Shown here in pieces: positions 31,923-46,900 of a DNA stretch of 64,000 nt. The notes below the pieces were generated by a model. The model was not told the origin of the DNA and ran no database searches. It saw only the letters and a program-made list of their open reading frames with translations. The DNA comes from Stratiolaelaps scimitus (lineage: Eukaryota > Arthropoda > Arachnida > Mesostigmata > Laelapidae). The stretch is from assembly GCA_019614645.1 (NCBI GenBank), contig JABWDB010000005.1, positions 413,001 to 477,000 on the forward strand. Direction: 5' to 3'. Within the stretch, counting starts at the first letter, position 1, and every line of letters starts with the position of its first letter. Position numbers and translations under genes: made by a program.

Positions 31923-34900
31923 GTGAGTAAGGCAACCCCCTTTGTCTAGGTATCCACTAGTTGTGTTCGTGTCTCGTTACGGGGATTCCCTCCAGCTGAA
32001 GGTTGATAGAGGAAGAATCAAATGTCAGTATTAGATGGCCACTATGTGAAGTGCCGCCCAGCTGAGTCTATCCGCCAGCCTTCTGTTACCTATAGTGACG
32101 TCCCCCCTTTTGTATAATGTCCTACAGCTACATATTAAAAGTCGTTTTTGTGTTAGTTATATTTCACAGTCAGTTTAAAAGCGATCCGAAAGTCGCAGGG
32201 CCAGGAGAATGGTACAACGCCACTATCTACCCAACAAAAGGTCCCTACACCGCTGAGCAAATTCAGTTTCCGATGTCTCGTGAACACAACGAATCTCAAG
32301 TTCACATCATATACGCGCCTCAGAATGCGTATACGAATCACATTGTTGACTCAGTTTTCAATCAGCTCGAACGTAAGTGTTCTCAGTAGTTCACTCAACA
32401 CTCATAGGCATGTGACGAAAGAGCAGATATATATCCAATTTAACGCATAATTCGGATTGAAAGGCGACTCGCATATGGGTTCATCTTCATCAGTAGAGCC
32501 GCCGATTGGATATGAAAGCGCTGTGCTCTTTTCCGATTCCGCCTCAACGTTTCGTGCATTGACTGACGATTTGCTTGCACGTAATTTCAGAAAATACCTC
32601 AATCACGAGCTTTGCCGATAGCAAAGGCCTTGAGGTGTACCTAGCAGCAATGAACGGCAGTGTTGACCTGTCCATTATATTTCGGTCGGTGAGCAAGCCG
32701 AGTCAACTGAGTTACACCCTGCAATACGGCTACGTAAATTTAATGCCACAGTATAGCGAGGTCAGCCATCTCGTCAAGCCAAGGACGCCCAGGTCCGTCA
32801 ATGAGGATACCGTGCTATTCCCTACAATGTACGCAATTTTCAAGGTTGGTCATAGTACCTAGTCGATGAATGCCTTCACAGCAAATGTGACGATCAGTCA
32901 CGCCTATAAAGGAAGTGTGTCAGTCTACATGTTTAGGAATAGCTAGAAGATATTGTTTAGGACAACCATTCCAGGGTTGGCACCTGGAATGGTGCCAATG
33001 GTTATCACCATTCAGGGCTGAGACTCAGCTCCAGATCTCTCGGTCGCCAAAACATGGGATAGCTTACCCAAACTTTCAATGTTGCACCGTTCCCATTAGC
33101 ATTTTCAGGGTGTTCAATGATCAACAGCGACTATTTTTACCATAATCATCGACAGGCAGCTCAGCCATGAATGGTGGTAACCATTGGCACCATTCCAGCT
33201 GCCAACCCTGGAATGGTTGTCCTAAACAATATCTTCTAGGTATTCCTAACCGGTGTAAGCGGGGTATGTTTTACAAACCGAGAAAGAAATCCAAAACGTT
33301 ACCCTATCCATCGATTGTCATCCATCACGAGCAGTCATTGTGGAAGGGTCCTGTGCTGGCTTGGCCTATGAAGGTCAGATTTCTTTCACAGAGGCTTTAT
33401 GTGCGAAACATTTGAATTTCCACCAAAAATTTCGCCTATCTCTACCACGCAAAAGATTCACAACCGGGAGCTTGTTTCAAGTACAACTTGCGCCGTGTTA
33501 CTATGCTCGATTTACTGCGTTATTTGGTTTGGTTGTTCGGATTGTTTACCTACAACTGACCTAACATGGCAGGCCTTCTCGGGACCGCTGTGTAGCTGTT
33601 ATGTACTGCTGTCTTTGCTATCTCTATTGCTACTAGTAGTGTTTAGTGTTTATTCACCTAGCTAACCTGGGGGCGGGAGTTGGAAGATTGCAGAGAGCCC
33701 CCTTATCAATCACCACACTGTCAATCGAGTGGTTCTCGTATGACCGCATATTTTCTTATGTTATAGATGTCAAAAGGTTATTATGGACATCAAAAGTGAA
33801 TAGTAAATGTATAAAATGTCCAGAGAAGGTAAAAAAAAATCATCAATCTGAGGCCCAAGGTCTTCCTGATCTCCCAGTGAAACTCATAGCGCCACTCCTC
33901 TCTCCCCGCCTTTGACGTGTGCAGAAGTAGTTCTCAGCCAGCAAATCTAGAAACAGTGAGGTACGAGGTTAGTGTTGCCTCGAGGCGTGATCTAGACACT
34001 ATTCGTGGCCATGACACTCCCTACCAATTTTGTGCAAGACAGGTAACAAAGGCTGATTTTCCATTATGGCTGGTATTAGTGATAGAATATAATGCTTATT
34101 TTGTGCCTGCACGTGCAATCTTTAGGAGCACGCAAACTTTTACAACATAAATATCGATCCTCGGCTGGACCCGATGCGGCCGTTTCCAACTGATCGCTAC
34201 TACTATCGAAAAGGTGCTGACAACGCTGCGTTTGCCATGGATAGTCAATCTGGCGACCTCATCGTCATTTTGAGCTTTGTCATATTCCTATGCTCTTTTA
34301 CGAAAGGTATCGTCGAGCAGAAGGAAACCCGTCTTCGGGTAAGGCTCTCTCTCTCTCTCTTAATCGAGTTACTCGATAAATATAGCGCAAAAAAATGAAT
34401 TTACTAATACTATTATTATCATTATTCGATCGCGAACTTGGCCGCTATTTCACTTGGCCAAAACAAATAATAATAATATCTACTACATGCTCTGCGGTTG
34501 CCGCAGAGCATTACGACACTCATCTTATCGAAATCGACTAATTGTAATGGTAAAGTAGCCGTGTAATAATTGTGTACTCGTCACTTTTTCTTTCAACTTT
34601 TCCCCACCGTTTTTTTTGCTCGGCTATTGTGTTCCGCCATTTTTAGGAGATGATGCGAATGATGGGTCTGCCAGACATTGTGTACTGGCTGAACTGCCTG
34701 CTCGTGGGTAACATCAGAGGCGGGCTGATTGCGGTGATATTAGCCGTTCACATGAGCCAGCCGTGGCTCGTTCAAGTGTTTTTCTACGCCGACCAATCGG
34801 TGATTTTCCTCATTCTGATGGTCTTCACGATGGCGCTAGTCAATTTGAGCCTTCTACTCACCGTGCTATTCAGTTCACGTACGTTAGGTGACGACGGCAT

Positions 34901-37900
34901 CGTCGACAACATCATCACCACCAACAGCACCAACACTTACCGAGCTGCTTCCTGCTAGACGATACACAGAGGGTGCATTAATTCGCACAGTGTCCCTCAC
35001 ATTAGATAATTTGTTACCATGGGAGGGGACGTTCATATTTCCGGTGGTAGACGACTGCTAGGATGGCAACGGCTCGTAGATATTTCACGTGTCCTTCGAG
35101 TACAACAGCAGACTGTAATAGTACTCCCAAGATTTCAGTGTCGCTGTCGAAAGGGTAGACGTTGGCGTCCGTAATGTACGCTTCGGTTTACGGGGCGGCT
35201 GCGAAATTGTATGAGACTTCGCTTTTTTGAACCTTTATGGTTAGCATGTTTTCTTGACAACAGTACACTTCTACGCAACAGATAGGTAATTCATTTATGA
35301 CTTTCGATGATGTGCAAAGCTATTCGTCTGCACAGATAACACGCAATACGCGTTCGGTGCTGTACAGTATATACATATATATATATATATATTTATAATA
35401 GCTAGCGTATCGATAGACAGTGAACGACGTCACTGATGAAACCGTAATCTGGCCAGATACAGTGGTGCTCTATATATATACATATATAACATATATAAGT
35501 ATATCTATTATATACTGACCTAACATTATATATTCGGTGGGTCAAAAGAAAATAATTGTGAGTAATGGCATAAGTCGATCGTTTGAAAGAAGTCGCTTTA
35601 CTTGGAAAACATTGACATCTTACCGTAGAAGTCAACATCAGCTTCGTCATAATTGTTCCACTTCTCTACGTTCACTGCCGTTTAGCAAAGATGATGGCGT
35701 TCACAGTATTTCTGCTGATGCTGAGCTCGCTGGTCCTCGTGAACGCGTACGTCGATGAATATAAAGGAGGTGTGTCAGTCTACATGTCACATAGTGCCGT
35801 CTTTAAGCTGGGCACATCTCTTGTTCCTCTAGTTGGTGTCCACTGGTTGTTGAAGCTCGCCTTCTTCGCGGAACAAACAGGTATGTATGTACACGAGTTG
35901 CTGTGTTTCTCGTTGAACATAGCCATCAGGGGCGACCCCCTCTCCCCGGACTCTTCGAAATTAGCGATTTGGTTTATAAATAAACGGCAGTGACCTCTGA
36001 ACGCGCTGCAGATAAGCGATATATTGTGTCACTACACAGGTGAAGGCTTACATTGGTATAACATGCGGCAGGAAGTTATCCCTGGTGATAACATAGCGCC
36101 AATGGACGTCGTCTACGTAATGCTCGTCTCGTGGCTCGTATATCTTCTACTCGCGATGTATCTAGACGCCGTTAATCCTTGGCAATATGGAATCCCAAAC
36201 CATCCTCTATTCTTTGCGCTACCTTCGTACTGGCGTCCCGTCGTTGAAGATGTTCCCGATACGGCTCGCACGAGCCTCAAGAAAGGTTAGACGATGACCG
36301 ACATTTTGCAGAGGCATAGCTTGGACTGATCTTGTAGCTTTTCCTATATGTTTAAGATTGAATGAGCTGTAAAGTGGATAGTGTGCTTCAGGGGTGATCT
36401 CTCGAAGGGACTGCATATTCCTAAAGCGCCATTGAAAACCTATTCCGGCATGGCTACAATATACCGCTACTACAATATACCTACTAAATATTACTGACTT
36501 TACAATATGTCGTATGTGCGGCAATTCGCTCGTTACTTGCAGAAATGATGGAGGCTGTCTCACCAAAAGCGCAGGTCGTGGTTCGTCTTCGGCGGATTTC
36601 TCACAGCTTTGGTGCTATTCAAGCTCTCACTGATCTGTCGATTGATTTGTACTCTAATCAAATTACGATGTTGCTTGGGCACAACGGAGCCGGAAAGACA
36701 ACGATAATGAGTATCCTTACTGGCCTGATATCGCCGGACCACGGGGAGGTGTTTATCAATGGTTACAGCGTCAAATCGCACACACGCAGAGCTAGGGAGG
36801 GACTCGGGCTCTGCCCTCAGCACAATGTGCTGTTTGACGAGTTGACAGTCACAGAGCATTTGACGTTTTTTGCGATGCTCAAAGGTGCCAAATCGGATGT
36901 TATGAAGAAGGATATTCAGCACTTGCTTTCGCTACTTGACCTGCTGCATAAATCCGACACATTGTCAAAGGACCTCTCCGGAGGTATGAAAAGAAAGCTG
37001 TGTCTTGCCAATGCCCTAATAGGGGGCAGTAAGGTGAGCACGCTTAATTTGTTTGAACGCATTCAAAATTAATAGTTTAATTCGATGCTGATTTTGGGTC
37101 TCGCTGGTTGATGATAACCAACTATCGTATCGCGCGCATTGCTCTGCATTATTTCTACACAAATGTATCCTTTCACAAGTATTAAACGCAGCACTCGTAA
37201 GTGTTTATAATAAGGTATGAATGGCTACTTATACTTTTACGAGAGTATTTCTTAGTGCAACTTTAGCGGTCGTAAAATTGCAGTTCAGTGAACGAGCATC
37301 GCACCGACTTGAATTGAAATTGAAACAAGTACAAATTAGCCTCATTTCTGTCGATAGGTGGAACGGAGAAAGTTACCAGCTTGCTTATGCTATTCATTTA
37401 AATCAAGTCCATTCTTTTGCCCCCGGTGGCGGCGATGGGGGGATTTTATTTGTCATATTTGTTTTTCGCGCAGATATTGATCCTTGACGAGCCCACGACG
37501 GGTGTTGATCCTGAATCTCGACGCGCCATATGGGACCTTCTGCAGGAGGAACGACATACTAGGACCATCTTAATGACCACTCACTACATGGACGAAGCAG
37601 ACCTATTGGGCGACCGCATTGTTTTCATAGCAAACGGTCGACTTTTAGCTGCCGGATCACCCATGTTCCTGAAGAGGAAGTTCGGTTCGTTCGAATGTAC
37701 CTACGGCCACGATGTTGCATTGAGCAAGATGTATAGCTTGATGTCTCGACAAACAGCATATAGGTTTTCATGTAACAAATAAGCCCGCTAGTGCACTCGA
37801 GCCTAAGCAACTATCTTAATGTTCCTCGCTGCGCCATTAAGTTCGCTATTTTTGAGTGAGTGGGGCTCTGTAATTCAGTGCGGACATTAATGACAGCAGC

Positions 37901-40900
37901 TTGTGGCACCATAAACGCTCCATAAAATTTCGATTTCAGTGTCAGGTGATCTAGCAAGCATTATCCAGGCGATATTTTAGTTGTAATATGCTCAACGTTG
38001 TTTTCCATAGGAACCGGCTACAACATACGGCTAGGAAAACGAGCTTTGGACATTAACACGGCCCGTGTCGTTGGCGCAATAAAAAAAGCGGTACCAGGCA
38101 ATGACGCAATCAACCTGAATACCGATCTCGGCTATGAGTTCGTCGTCAATATTGGATTCCCTTCGCCACAACAGCTCATCGATCTCTTCAGATTCCTCGA
38201 GGACAACATGAGTGTTCTTGGTGTACGAACCGTATTGAATATCGTCTGGGACGAGAGATGTTCAATTTTCATTCATGACTTATCGAGCACTAAACTCGAA
38301 ATAGACTCCACTGTCCGTATATTGTAATTGGAACTCTTGGAAATAGGTTACGCAGGTCCGGCATCGGCCCGACGTGACGCAGTCTGAAATCTCGTTAGGA
38401 CGGAATGGAACATTCTGCCCTTTTTCGTAACTTCTGGACTTTCTCCTTGTATTTCTGTCTGCCTTTGCATGAGCCAGAACCATATGCGGAATCTTCAGTA
38501 TGTCGTTTTGCTGTTTTTAGATCCAGAATATTGGTATGTCCATAACGACAATGGAAGATGTATTCCACAAGATAGGCGAGTTTGGCAACGCCAAAGCACA
38601 GGACGGCGTACGTTCAGCCGAGGACGATTCGGTTAAGATTGCATGTGAGAGGATAGCAGGATTACAATAGAACCTTCGTAAATGCAATACAATGTAGCTT
38701 TATTTGACACGATAGACAACAGAGGCAATGTATTGTTTGCTATTTGCGCGTACACAATAGACATGTATATGTATCCATTGAACCGAGTGTGGTCTCATGA
38801 ATATTCATAGGCGTTCCTTATTAATCGGCGTAGTGGGGTCGCGGCACTACCATTTAACATTCCCTAATAGGCAGTAGGTAGACCGTGAAGAAGAATAACC
38901 AAGCCGCATTGAAAGGCCAGGAATTAGATTATTTCAACAAACTTCAATCAGATTTTAAGTTATATTGTATGGAACTTTACAGACGTGGAGGCTTTCAAGC
39001 GCCCAGTGACCATCCACGAAGGCATCCGTCTGAATCGAACTCGATTGTGCGCCCTTCTAAAGAAGAGGTAACACATATTTGCTTACGGCGACAGTCGATA
39101 TCAGACTGCCAAATGTAATGGCGATATAATGGTTTCCTATAAAATACGGTTAGTTATGGGGGTTGTTGAGTTGTTATTATGAATCAACGAGTTGAGTTGT
39201 TATAATAATCACAATATCGAATCGAATAATATATCACATTCGCTCAATTCACTTTAATAATCGCTATACTATAATATTACTATTTAATCATTATGCCAAT
39301 CAGACCAATATACCTCTACATTTTAATTAAGGACAAGATTTAACCTGTTCCTTTGCTAAGATTTTCTAGACGGCCCATTTCATGGATCACCTATGTTTCA
39401 AGTTTCGTGTGGCCTACGAAGTGCAAAGCTTTCCATTGTAATCATCCAAAATTAAGTGCTAGACTAATTGCAACGCTCGTAATTACGTCAATAGTTACGC
39501 TCGTAGTTATGCTCAATTTCAATCATTGGCGGCATCGTTTTCAGCGCCTGTTAAGGAAACGATAAAGTTATCTATTCTGTTTATCGATTTGTGTAAAACT
39601 CTCAGTTGGTAGCTCCCGTAAACCTCTCGCCGCATAAACGATGCATCCGCATAAACCTGATCGGATCGTGTGTGTTTTTTTTGGCATCCCTTGGACATAG
39701 ATGGCTCATGAGTCGACGAGAGTGGACGACTGTATTCTACCTTGGAGTTGTACCAGCTCTGGCTACGTATCTCTACTGTAGTGCGACTGTGTCAACTTCG
39801 AAACCTAGCTGGCATCGGGTTTGTAATAGCGCCCATTTTCATCCCAGATCAACGTTGTTCATGAGACTCCTGGGTACACCTTTATACGGCATATTGGATT
39901 CGATACTTTGAAGGCGTGTCCGCGTGTGCTTGCCTTTGATCAGATTCAAGTTTTATATTTCTTAAATGCAGTACGGACACACTGAATACTCACGACCAAC
40001 CGAATGAAAGCGCTGTTTGTGATAGGACTACTCTTAAATATTTTAATGATCACATCCATGTTTTTTTTAGAATTGAAATCGTTTTAGTAAAAATAAGGGG
40101 GTGGAGCTGGTAGCTTGGTAGACTAACTTCAGACCTTCGAATACGCTTCGGTTCGTAGGGGTCACGTCCTTGTTGTGGATGGAACAGTTTGGACCTACTC
40201 TGCAGGAGTACGTTATTGATAAGCTCGGTTCGAACTGTACCTTTTGGGATTGACAGTGTAGCTTCTGCGCAAATTGTTATTCGTTATATTAATCGGAAAT
40301 CTTCAATCGTATTTACACACCTCTGATTTGCTTCTTTGAGCAGCAATATTCTGTCGACGGAAGATCTATAGCATTACTTCCAACTGAATGCCTACACCTG
40401 AGTCTTCTCAGAGATGTATTTCGAACACCCTCAATCATATATAGTCAGTTTTTGATGAGTCACCGACATAGACGAACAGCACAGTACCTTTGATAACACA
40501 ATCTTGTACAACCTTAGATACACATTAGGGTATTTCACAATAAAGCAACGGACTATCATATTAGCAAACTAGATAATGGGTAGTACAAAAAATAATTCGC
40601 GTCCGCGCGTTCACAAACAGTGCAACGAGCGAAATCAGCTATTGGTGCTTATACGCCGAGGCGAATTGTTATTTTTCGATGAAGCTAGTATTTTTTTTTG
40701 TCATTTCGCAAATACTCCACTTCTCGTGTGACGAAGTCGTTTTCACAGGCCATAGACATTTCGTTCTGATCGCCGCAACGAACACGAACCGACCGACTTT
40801 CCTTTTGAAGGAAATAAGATCCCTAAGTTTCTTGTCGAAGTTTTGCCCTGATTCACGTGTCACCTTGGTGATCGCCAGGATGCCACGAAAGCCGCCACGC

Positions 40901-43900
40901 TCCGAAAGTGTGACGCAGTTAGTAGAGAATCTGGTGGTGTCAGATTGGACTGACGTCTTCACGGTCGAATTCGAATGACTAAATTCGATGCGTATGCCAG
41001 CTTGAAACGTACTGATCTATCCGTTCACTAAGATGCAGAGTCTAGAGCCTCCAAGATAATAGACCCAGGGCGATTCACTGAAACTTCATCGTATCTGAGG
41101 TCCGTCTTATACCGTTTAGTAGGGAGGTGACATTTACTTAATCATCTCTGTATTCTTTGATACGGGGTACGTCAGTATTTCATATATTAACAACTTCCAC
41201 ACTGTCGCCTTCAGTCAATCAAGTACTCGCTGACGGAAATTACCGATAAACCAATCGGGTTTGTCACCAAGGAGCAGGATGCAGTTGTTTCCAGGTTCGC
41301 GGATGCGCTGAGATCTCAACATGCGCAGGTAAATGTCCTCAAGCCGAACACAGATATCGGCCAATATCTGCTAGAGATAGGTGAGTATTTCGAACGCTCT
41401 TGAGACCCTTCTAGAGCATAAATAGTAATTAGCGTTAGTCGGCCATTGGAGGCATCCGTCGAGAGTCTGTGGACTAACTGTCATATACAACATTATTCGT
41501 TTGTGATGTCGACACCATTGTGTTGGCTAACTTTGAATCGAAAAATATTCATCAGTATATATTCAGTATATTTATATAATATATATTTAGCAGTGGGGCT
41601 AGTTCGAACAGTGTGAGGGCTGGATAGTCACGCCGACCGAGACGACGAGAGGTCGATAAACATCGTTTTTCTCAGCTATACCTACGAGCTTTGACGAAAT
41701 ACGTTTGAGCACAACAAATTCGATCAATCGCAACACTGTGCTGTGATTCTTTCGATTCATATGCTTCGTTTCCGTGCCTTTTCGCCGTCTTTAATTAACA
41801 CGGCGTCTGAAAACTTTTTCAGCCAGGTCTGACCCCGCAAGCTACAAGTCGCACTGGGTGGCTGGAGGCGAATTTGACGGAAAGAATCGTGTCCTTTGGT
41901 ACAACGGGGAACCCTATCACGTAGGCGTCGCTGCGCTGGCCTTGTGGCAAAGCTCCGTTCTTGCGGAAGCTACCCGAGATTCAAACGCAGCCGTGAACGT
42001 CACTAGTCTACCTCCGGGAAAGGATGAAAGCCTTGAAAACTATGCATTCGCTTTAACTCTGCAATTACTGAGTATATATCTTCACTATTAGAACTGTTTA
42101 GTCTTGAGCTTCGCTATTCAATCGAATAATAATGTGCTACGATAGGATGCTACAGCTATCATTTAAGCTACAGCTTATTTGCCTTGGACCGATTTTGTTT
42201 GTCCGTGCTACGGGTTCGGATCAAATATTCGGTGTACGAATTCAATGAATTTTAGCGGCCATCGAAACCGTCACGATTACTGAATACATCTTAGCTTCGG
42301 TATAATGACATTCGAACGGCTAACTTTTGGTTAACGGCGTACCATATCGTACGCTGAGTTTTCAGGCTATGGTTAACATTAACCTGCCACATAGGTCTGT
42401 TGGAGAACGTCCGGATAACTCCAGCATGATTGTCGTAATAACTTGTTGAAACAATGCTGCTGCATTATGTTGCGCTGCTGCCACATTAACAGGCTGATTC
42501 ATAGCTCAGCCGATGGTCGATTAGGAATTGTCCACAATTGCTCGTTCAGTGAATTTATCTGCCCGATGGGGTTTTGTCGACGACTACGTCTGAAATTCTA
42601 ATCCTCCCTTGGAGCCATAACAGGCAGTGGTGAATCCTTGTATAGAACAGTGTCCAGAAAATCACTACTAGACCGATACATGGATGTCGAGCCCGGTGGC
42701 TTGGTGGTGCATTCGTGTGCGCCTGGCAATCAGAGGTGCGCGTAGATGCCAGGCTCGTAGATCCCCACCGTCGCACATTTGCATTTAAAGGGGTCCGTCT
42801 TACGAAGCAATTCTAAAAGCACTACCGTGGACGTTAAATGTTGGCTGAGAGTCAGCCCGAAAACCTTAAACCGATACGCGGGTGATGAAAAATTCTCAGG
42901 TTCCTTACTAAAACTTAAGCATAGCAAAAATTGCAATTCCTTTAATAAACCAATAAGCATTAACATCGACAAGAACAAGCTGCCCTATGACAATTTCCGT
43001 GTCAGCCGATGGACGTCCGCGTTTGCCCGTGATTGAAGAGAGAGCTCGGCCTCTTCATGTCCCCCAATACACGGTAGTGGCTCTGTGGTGCAGTTAGATG
43101 TACACTACCCCGTAAATGTCAAAGGTGATCATATCTAATGATATGCTAGCATATGTCCCTTTACCATTTTGGAGGTCGTATGCCAGTACATGCGTCTAGC
43201 ATAGCCTTATGCCTGATTGGTTCGCCAGATAGAAGTATCTCAACATTCGCGTAATAATTGCGCAAAGCATTCCGGTTACCCCTTTAGGAAGGCATTCGAA
43301 TTCATCGACTTTGAAGGTTCAGTAATTACGTAGCACCCTGTATTATTATTGATGTATCTGTATCTCGGTACAAATTAACTGGTTATTTCGCAATTAATCT
43401 TGATGAGATAGATATATTTGCGGATAGATACCGATCGCTGTGACATATTGGTCACACTCATATTTAGCAATGTTTACAGCCCGAGTTACGTCATTCCTGT
43501 TTCTACCGTTTGCTGTATCGTACCTGCTGTGTTACGCGGTCATCGTTCCTATCGAGGAGAGGGTTGGCAAGATCAAACTCGTACGTGTACCACGAATGAA
43601 GTGTCGTTTTTGTTGATTTTTTTTTATTCTCATAGATTCATAAGGAGTAATCGTGAATAAAGTGATCATGGAGTACCGTCTGGACTTCTGTCCGTATTTG
43701 AGATGATTATTGAATTGAAGCTTGCGAGAGGTTATTTCAAAATGTCGGATCTTTCGAAGCGACCCACATCCGTCGCAACATCGATTTTTCGACTCGTCGT
43801 CCATAGGCTTGCATTCGATGGACGGGCAACCTAATATCGTTCGCTTTTGCATCAGCTGCCTCAGTTGGCAGTGGGGAACAGCAGTGGAGGTTGAACCAAC

Positions 43901-46900
43901 ATTGAAGGGGATATTTTAGGCAAATTAAACAAACACAGCGAATTGTGCACGGCCATTTCCATCTGTGCAGGTCCAAATCATGACAGGACTTCCCCGTTGG
44001 CTCTACATCATCTCGAATGCCATCTTCGATTTTTCTACCATGCTCGTCACGGTGACGATCATCGTGGCACTGTTCGTTCTCATAGACAACACCAACGTAT
44101 TTGGCGAGACGCAGAATGTCTGTGCGTACGGTTAGAACGGCGTTCAATAGCACTACTAGCTTGTAAAAACGAGGCCACTACTAAACAATGCACATGATGC
44201 TATAATTCTTTGAACTCTGATTATAATATAAATTCTATTGTTATATTAAGTGGAAGCTGATTTTATAACGTCTGGAAGAAGTCAACATCAGACCATTTCA
44301 GGTGATTTTTTTCGCTGTCCAAACAGTAAGGCTCGTTCGAATAGATGCAGTAAATTCGCTTGTAAATTCGTTTTTGTTCAGTGTCAAAACTTAACGAGAA
44401 TTCTCTCATTTCAACTAACTAATCAATTACATTGGCATGAGTTCGAGGATTCTTTCGTGGTGTAGGTGAAACGCGCTGGAACTGCATCACCTACCAGGGC
44501 CTTCAAGAAAACAAAACCGCCGCCCGATTGATATGCACCGCTTATGCACAGCAGTTAATGATACTGCATTTTCGCCTGCATTTTTCAGTGGCCTTAATCA
44601 CTGTTTTAGTGCTCTACTGCTTAACGATGCTACCTGTAGTCTACATATTAACATATATCATTGACGTAAGCAATACATACTGCTCTTAATGCTGCACGTA
44701 TAATATAGTTAATTTTGTTTAGGGAAAAATACTTAGGAAAAGGACTAGCTTATTATTTAATCTTTCCCGTTGTGTTGCACGTGCTGTGAGCGATCCACTA
44801 TTATCACAATTGTGAAACTAACTCTGATTAAGCTCTTACTCCTCGGGCGGACTCGGTGTGGCCTCAGCGCATCGCCCTATCACTTTTATGTCATCTCTCA
44901 AACAAATATTGTGTGGTTGACCTCATTCCATCAACCCAGGCCACTGTAGGTAAGGTAAGGCTTTATGATTTATTAAAGGAACTCCATAGAATGCTTAAGT
45001 TCTCTTATATGTCATGCAACGGGATTCGACCTCTGGCTTTTTACAGCCAGGGACTCAGCCGTCCAAGCCACCGCGTAGGTAGTGTCCACTCCCGTAATAT
45101 CACCCTCTCCTAGTGATTATCGGTTCGGTTGACCCAGTCTCAATTTGCACACTTCATTCAGTGTATTTGAATATCGGTTTCAACGTGTCAGGGAAGGACC
45201 TACTCGGCAGAGAATTTCCCACGAGCCGGTGCCGATCGTGACCTTTTTTGGTTATTGCTGTTAGGACGAGTTGCCTGATCGTTATCTGATCCGAGTTGCC
45301 CGCGAATCCGTTTCAATCTTAGTTGCTTGTCATTCAATGGCTGTATTGTTTTCGCTTGCAAGACTAGCAGATGCTCCCTCCTCAGATCTGTAACGTCGCG
45401 TAACTCGTGCAACGTGAGATTATAAAGAGATCAGAGGGATTTCTGCAGTTTGCGGGATTCGCTCTTATGATCGGGACGATGTCATACGATATCATGTATT
45501 TCGAGATTGATTAATTTGCCGCCATCGAGCCATTGTTAATGGGGGCGGTTTTCTGGATTGGTTGTACCTCATCTGGTATTCAGTTGTTTGAACATTTCAA
45601 TTTGTTAGGCAACCTGTAGGAAGCTCCCATTTCGTAGCTACTTAGAACATCAAGTCGATACCGTCACCCGGCTACACCTTATTCACCTTCTTCGTGAAGT
45701 TCTTAAAGTTGATGACTGTGCCTAGAAACACGAACATTGACTTGGCCTGAACAACACTGTATGCACTGTCTGTTTCTGTAGTATATTTTTTTATCTGCTT
45801 GTGATATCAAGATCTTGCCAACGATAGTATGTTTCTTCCGAGCATGTAGACTATCCACCTCATTTAGGTATTAGCACCAATGGTTGGCTGCGAATTTTGA
45901 GAAATCACTACGAATTGATCAGTGTTCGAGGATTGGCGCACTCAAAAACCTAATAATTAATCGCTGATGAGAAATGCTGAATATAAATCAGATATATGAA
46001 ACCCTGCTTACAGGATCCAGCGACGGGTCTCTCGGTCGTCCAGTACGTCACATTAGTGCCGGTGTTCATTCTGGGGAATGTTGCCGGTTTCGCTGAAATG
46101 CTCTTCTTGATGTTCAATGTCTCGATCGCCCACTTCGTGAAGGTACATCATTGGCACGACTTCCATTCATGCTGTCTGCCCGCTTCTTTGGGAGCCGGCA
46201 AGACGACTATAATAGATATTCGATATTTGGCAGTAGCTTATTGCCAACGACATCATAAAACAACACTCAACCAGATACTCACAATCATGTTGTTATTGTG
46301 ATACTTTGTTGTGTTGATCGAATCTACCCCACGTTCCACTTACAAATAATAAGCCCTGTGCGGCTGTGTACTCTATCATGTACATGTATAAACGTCGCGC
46401 AGAACTACACAACGTCTCCTAATCTAACGCTTGTCCTTCGTATGCAGCTTGCAAGTCTTGCGCCGACCTTCAACGTCATATGGGCGATAAGCAGCATTCA
46501 ATCGAACGGCATTGCCAAGCTATCCTGCGACCGGACTGAGGCTCACGAACGCATCGCGCTCTGCGAAAAGTTCTCGCAACTGTTCAGACCCTGCTGTCAG
46601 CGTCTGTACCACACGTGCGCGATTGCATGACTTGCTTCTCTTTTTGCGTTCATCACATTTATCTATTTAGTTAAATTCATTGCTAAATTGTTGTGTAGTA
46701 GTGTGGACATGAAAATCGTGAAATTACCCCCGAGATGATGGCGGTTCACGAAGAACATCGAAACCCTGATAGAGTTGCAATGTCCTCCCGGGGGTGACAG
46801 GTAGCTGCGAAACCCTATCGCTAAACATTTCAATTTAAAAAATGTAAATTTAGTTAATGACATGATAACACCGCAGAAATACAGTGACACCAACCCAAAC

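Noticed and set aside
40669..40978. Overlapping 97- and 99-codon frames on opposite strands in ABCA intron 13
   Set aside because: The plus frame lacks splice sites of the right phase and does not resemble the ABCA loop; the minus frame is its mirror.
43737..44153. 138-codon minus-strand frame
   Set aside because: It is the complement of ABCA exon 17 and flanking intron.
46191..46217. GAGKTTIID reading that looks like a Walker A motif
   Set aside because: It lies in intron 19 with no ABC context, and both real NBDs are accounted for.
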